In this document: positions 48,301-49,755 of the stretch, piece by piece | How the letters are laid out: each line of letters starts with the position of its first letter | How positions within the stretch are numbered: the stretch's first letter is position 1 | NCBI RefSeq assembly: GCF_944383115.1 | Contig: NZ_CALWOJ010000007.1 | Coordinates: 1-49,755, forward strand | Length of the DNA stretch: 49,755 nt | From: an uncultured Flavonifractor sp. | GTDB taxonomy: Bacteria; Bacillota; Clostridia; Oscillospirales; Oscillospiraceae | Direction of reading: 5' to 3' | The notes under the pieces: model-generated | The model's database searches: none | Told to the model about the DNA's origin: nothing | Seen by the model: the letters and a program-made list of their open reading frames with translations, nothing else | Program-made: the position numbers and the translations under genes

Positions 48301-49755
48301 ACCTTCGGCGAGGGCAACGAGACGGTGTATGCCGTCTGGGGCCTGGACGCCAACGGCAACAAAACTCCCGACGTGGACGAGGGCGAGGACAACAAGTTCA
48401 GCATCACCTACCACGACAATGCCCAGGGCGGCATCGTCAGCGGCATGCCCACCGACAGCAACAAGTATGTTGAGGGGCAGAAGGTGACGCTCAGTACCCA
48501 GAAGCCCACCCACACCGAGGTGGACGGCAAGAAGATCCTGTTCGTGGGCTGGAGCACCACCCAGCTGAACAAGGTGTATTCCGGTACTGACGATCTGGAT
48601 GAACTGAACCGCCAGATGTCCACCGAGGTGGTAATCACCGCCGATACGGATGTGTACGCCGTCTGGGGCTACGACAGTGACGGCGGCGGAATCCCCGACA
48701 TTATGGAGGGCGCCCAGTTCACTCTGACCTATAACGTCAACGGCGGCAGCGGTTCCGTTACCGACGGCACCATGTACAAGTCCGGCGACGAGGTCACCCT
48801 GAAGGACGGCACCGGCCTGACCCACACCAACGCCGCCAACGGCAAGAAGGTTGTGTTCATCGGCTGGAGCCTGACCAAGTACGATGTGCTGACCGCCAAC
48901 GATCCCGCGCCCAGTGTGACGGATAAGGTCTCCTTCTCCAACAGCAACATCGAAGTGTTTGCTGTCTGGGGCGAGAGTACCAACGGCACCGACCCCGACG
49001 TGAACGCCGGCAAGTATACCCTGACCTATGACGTCAACGGCGGCATCGGTTCCGTCACCGACAACAACCAGTATGTGGCGGGCAGCAATGTCGACCTCAA
49101 GACCAAGGGCGAGGTGGCCGCACTCATCTCCCATGCCGATCAGGACGGCGCCAAGGTGGCCTTCATCGGCTGGACCGCAACCAAGGACACCAAGATCTAC
49201 GAGGCCAAGGATAGCAAGCCTGCGGTCCTGACCGAAGTGGACTTTGTGGACGATGACATCACCGTGTACGCCGTCTGGGGCTATGACCGCAACGGCGACG
49301 GCGATGCCGACGTGGAAAAGCCTGAAGGCAGCAAGTACACCCTGACCTACAACGCCAACGGCGGCAATGCCGACAGCGTACCCACCGATACCAACAAGTA
49401 TGTGGCCAATCAGGTCGTGACCTTGGTCACCGAGCCCAAGCCCACCCATCCCGGCGACGGCACCGACGTGGTGTTCATTGGCTGGACCAAGGATGAGGCC
49501 ACGGCAACCAGCAAGATTTACTCCGGCACCGACGACTGGGCGGCGCTGGATGCGAACCTGGCGGACAATGTGACCTTTACCGACAGAAGCATCACCGTGT
49601 ACGCCGTCTGGGGCTACGACAGTGACGGCGGCGGAATCCCCGACATTATGGAGGGCGCCCAGTTCCGCCTGACCTACGACATCAACGGCGGTGATGTGGC
49701 GGCCCCCACCGACAGCACCATGTACAAGTCCGGCGACGAGGCCACCCTGGTGACC
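39310..49755 (+). CDS. Giant repetitive surface protein / adhesin (runs past window end)
   Basis: An open frame of at least 3,482 residues with no stop in the window. The start at 39310 has GGAGG upstream and a signal peptide (MRKRMLAILLAVMMIISLLP, cleavage near TAFAAG). Residues about 30-900 are beta-rich and unassigned. An SdrD-B/Cna-B-like module lies near 918-975 (TGTVYEDTNRNSQKDDGESG, GTYEFDNLPG). Two Ig-like modules with LTYQWY lie near 1583 and 1687. From residue about 1788, seventeen Flg_new/InlB-type repeats follow (TLTYDANGG, VFIGWT, VYAVWGY). Sixteen of them end in an EF-hand or thrombospondin-3-like acidic loop such as DTNNNGIPDV or DTDGDGTADV, likely Ca2+-binding. The anchor lies outside the window. 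Role: adhesion or surface interaction. Confidence 0.9.
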   Translation, partial: MRKRMLAILLAVMMIISLLPTTAFAAGSITELKLMQGDSVTLDMLASSGGTANLDVATTYTLSMQLDHPSTLTITLPEGMKFVSLDEETLKDSYSAVTDVTWQKGASVYGYRPNNGTLTVQFDPGTESTPFSVLVQPDEGLIPYEEVEDGYAINTAIKVELDGTVRTMNAVASIASVASNLTAVNVPESRSGVIGDTVRLSGNFLLGRITENSPGRAMKELTLTFTAPSTITKIEGIESSGWTVTKGSTSGSTTTWTAVKQNYFSSSAELGDFRVGIPADASDGATYQISITKVTVAPYGSTQSYDYPISRVRLNIIAMDPDVIHLNLIDRSAVNVFKYDTDNYQTQFGSVRIVNENITDIDIPLTYKLEADTTYQFVTRVSVPCYYSETDDTWMPTKIVVTDEDGKQYTIDGVDNIRAVLSIPFEQRGFAICASDIPGFDTSKSIKAVEVSLPGYPAGYASTAGYDFKQGNVSDTDRAAAWGRIRDTAPDKTVANNTYSVTWDGGNVTQVATTTISTDTNKAQIMVSASAVKFKVDDVPVSGTTVTASAGDVINVEYELGAGNYNAGYHASETILYDPVIYLVQPANILMENVTFTLRGEPLTVSENKEISPSGLPAGAKMWEYHLTDAEGGKLLVGCYDKDWNTDNIVVNYDLTVLSSISSVSHNLSELVFCKSSLGMKYMATSDAANRLAADTYNLNGGKPMLTVPGTISIQQAAAFEISSAIQIEGEDDYYAFDPENPNGTSAVFARNDTANIKVTVTNYSGYSADHVEVYIPVPKVKDNGIFSDAFKSGDFGFDMYAEGVEGAVPDGWKVEYATVSSISGDPSTGLTFNVDAWETTPSNTDNMIKLSLNTDSNATMPNATSEEFVLKFRASDIEEQMDQRNLFKSWWSFSAQGTVSMYDSSKIYNFGTIVQNGILTGTVYEDTNRNSQKDDGESGMAGVTLEAEDQFGRIYTVTTGPDGTYEFDNLPGKSQVEITVTNPGSTDPNATDKTPYWFSPYKATPAGSPSVNSDAVPSEDQATGVITIYSLSGIVGGKGYAHVGLMPPLTVQFDHDANVTSVDPTSTKVFKGQTIGAALKDSAPVVATNTGYFHSGWKTGDGPVMTTDALMATVANSDITYTAVSEAGKVSVTYEQASGKTTTKNNDPLLVIGTVTGNDEVPVGDVFFMFSGDLTGSSVDLDDQAEVDRYAATITRVMDSSEAWTEEKAQNPSQYFNGYADLIPADITFANEDSYKSEGEFVSIPAELLALPVRIAIGNDITTYYNDSALGNFTPENAVPDASSAKYKVVRTYEYTTLKNGSSTAVTLGELLDDNCKYGGTMTYSDVEVYEKQGDGTWKSITTDNGYNIGNVNDPQAGVSYEADFSNIKQEILNRLNSTDPSKKFWNMANSSFGLAITYEYISDNICLTKYVPDDSQVALYETTNSPAQAFQPTERTHNITAQVYYRDKGQGDEAWQLLSPMGDTYTINYNQELRFVATDSDATVSGQWAYTVNPEDGLSGTITAGSENATKGQTASWVYSQDSEDGTTGPVTVYLIRESDGTFDTVNTSVKVRINPKTSAETPMLTMNPEKVTQFFATSGEPTLTVDARVSDNGTLTYQWYKSDTKLSGEQLDDLEGNGATKIDSATSESYQVTRSDSQNADTTVYYYVKVTNTKTGASGTATATAVGEVPVQWLIHTAPAKPTLSDASYNVGAAATALDATVSAVEDNTTITYQWYSSTDPNADFESYNSIGSAKDATYTPPTNSAGTTYYYVKITSTRTVDGVSHAVTVDSDRVTITVGVETFTLTFNANGGKNPPSEKTYSKGTTAYLGTVTAPTHDPEDGTAIVFVGWSATKDETIYAFDSETDPDLITEIVMDQHKEVYAVWSYDTNNNGIPDVNEKGSVYTLTYQATGNTGATPSAVKALSGTVMELHDGEGMSHDPDGTGKIVFAGWSENIGDDGKILSSGDSTAMLRDQVTMSNSDKTVYAVWGYDLNGDNVADVNEKSYSLNYDTNGGINGPTDSNKYVKNQKVTLDTKTVPTHAADGGTAVVFIGWTATRDTKIYEAKDSKPTTIPEVTFADADIKVYAVWGYDRNNNGQADVTEDDKKVTLSYDKNAIDGTVGGMPAGDTYVVGQEVTLSTEKPTHDSVSGKTVLFVGWTETQNSKIYTSADSDAMPETKDKVTMVAGGNTVYAAWGYDENTNDIPDVLEKGQFTLTYDANGGTGDVPTDSFKYSTGATATLKGKGTLTHAPQDGKNVVWMGWSRTQYGVLTANDPAPSVTDKVTFTNNNITVYAVWGLDTDGNGTPDVKEPKKFTLTYDSSGGRGTVTDSNNYVSGSTATLVDTEAAKEQIFHDEVNGVKVALIGWTLTDQQDKVLTANDTLPELKTRVSFTGSSITVYAVWGLDTDGDGTADVQETDKYRLTYDANGGSGAPTDSNKYVSKQTVTLSESKPTHAKADGKKVVFIGWSTEDTDEKIWDSTVDNAQEVQAKIKADVTFTDNDITVYALWGYDTNDNEIADILEGAQYRLTYNVNGGSGSVTDSKLYKAGDEVTLDEGAGLTHSDSNGKKVLFYGWSRSQHVDILTANDTVPSDMANKVAFSNGDIEVFAVWAESSDGNTPDIDGDKRTLTYDSNGGVGTVTDTKAYVDGNTVTLLDKKGIQGSLAHLPVGGVPVEFVGWTSDKAYDTIYEAKDTLPDTIVTEVTFNGANITVYAVWGYDRNGDGKPDVQEPEGSKYDLIYDQNAIEGTVSGMPTDSNKYVVNQKVTLSTQEPTHEDVGGKRVLFIGWTESQNSTIYASGESAPTVATEITFGAGDKTVYAAWGYDENKNDIPDVLEKGQFTLTYNANTGSNPPTDSFKYSAGATATLAGQGSMTHDPVGEIPVLFIGWSLTQCGVLTANDSKPDIVTEVSFSNGNIVVYAVWGLDTDKDNTTPDVDETKYTLTYDPNGGVGSVTDGNKYVNGSVATLKTKDEVTNLLSHPDQDGAKVLFMGWSKTKYDVLTANDSMPGDIIPTLTFGEGNETVYAVWGLDANGNKTPDVDEGEDNKFSITYHDNAQGGIVSGMPTDSNKYVEGQKVTLSTQKPTHTEVDGKKILFVGWSTTQLNKVYSGTDDLDELNRQMSTEVVITADTDVYAVWGYDSDGGGIPDIMEGAQFTLTYNVNGGSGSVTDGTMYKSGDEVTLKDGTGLTHTNAANGKKVVFIGWSLTKYDVLTANDPAPSVTDKVSFSNSNIEVFAVWGESTNGTDPDVNAGKYTLTYDVNGGIGSVTDNNQYVAGSNVDLKTKGEVAALISHADQDGAKVAFIGWTATKDTKIYEAKDSKPAVLTEVDFVDDDITVYAVWGYDRNGDGDADVEKPEGSKYTLTYNANGGNADSVPTDTNKYVANQVVTLVTEPKPTHPGDGTDVVFIGWTKDEATATSKIYSGTDDWAALDANLADNVTFTDRSITVYAVWGYDSDGGGIPDIMEGAQFRLTYDINGGDVAAPTDSTMYKSGDEATLVT
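44671..49755 (+). repeat. Seventeen tandem protein-repeat units (about 300-330 bp each)
   Basis: Unit starts are near 44671, 44974, 45280, 45583, 45901, 46204, 46521, 46839, 47139, 47467, 47779, 48079, 48400, 48721, 49017, 49339 and 49666 (the last cut by the edge). Each encodes a TLTY(D/N)xNGG strand, a PTDSNKY strand, a VTL-PTH segment, VxFIGW, VxVYAVWGY and an acidic DxNxDGxxD loop. Some DNA stretches are almost identical between distant units, so recent recombination or gene conversion is likely. Confidence 0.9.

Noticed and set aside
43456-49449. A 1,997-codon open frame on the minus strand opposite the giant surface gene
   Set aside because: It mirrors the regular codon use of the plus-strand repeat protein, has no ribosome-binding site or known domain, and its Gly/Val/His-rich product is typical of antisense shadows.
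44671-49755. Regular repeats that could suggest a CRISPR or satellite array
   Set aside because: Period is about 300-330 bp, units are in frame and encode a known type of beta-repeat; no short identical repeats with unique spacers.

Overview
The window looks like a high-GC, Gram-positive gut-type anaerobe of the Clostridia, most likely an Oscillospiraceae relative (Flavonifractor/Lawsonibacter/Oscillibacter type). The reasons are the strong AGGAGG ribosome-binding sites, three S-layer-homology (SLH) proteins, a T-box leader, Spo0A-type and Noc-type proteins, and maturation genes for a selenium-dependent molybdenum hydroxylase. Two perfect parS sites and a noc-parA-parB block place it near the chromosomal replication origin. 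No tRNA, rRNA, CRISPR array, transposase or prophage was seen.

Layout. 1-17,180 is almost all minus strand: aspS (cut by the window edge), an SLH protein, hisS with its T-box leader, a methylglyoxal-synthase-like gene, a MinD-like ATPase, rsmG, a frame-broken SLH/WG-repeat gene, a small membrane gene, mscL, serS, a coiled-coil membrane protein, parB, parA, noc, a Spo0A-like response regulator, a PrsA-like foldase, a YitT protein and an SLH/GH18 protein. 17,439-23,133 (plus) is a purine salvage and uptake run: xpt followed by a BMP-type lipoprotein, a double ATPase and two permeases. 23,239-28,044 (minus) holds a BlaI/BlaR1 pair, then xdhC-yqeB-yqeC-mntP. tadA (plus) follows. Behind it lie two collinear non-coding units exactly 181 bp apart that look like tandem small RNAs. 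28,990-38,388 (minus) carries two paralogous lipoproteins, mocA-hydA, a small membrane gene, two fold-type-II PLP enzymes, and a GntR/ABC-ATPase/permease operon. After an AT-rich 0.6 kb stretch and a GC-rich, hairpin-rich leader, one giant surface-protein gene (plus) runs from 39,310 past the window end.

How the parts may work together. ParA, ParB and the two parS sites form a segregation module. The second ParB paralogue carries Noc-type specificity residues, and two copies of a 12-bp palindrome matching the core of the Noc-binding site occur in the window. One parS site doubles as the stem of the noc terminator. The xpt/BMP transporter genes, the molybdenum-hydroxylase maturation genes and the hydA/PLP-enzyme operon together suggest a purine or cyclic-amide catabolic neighbourhood. 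The hydroxylase itself is not in the window, so that link is inference.

The most interesting items are the Noc site match, the tandem sRNA-like units, the hydA + two-PLP-enzyme operon, the methylglyoxal-synthase homologue lacking catalytic residues, and the giant repeat adhesin with a structured leader.
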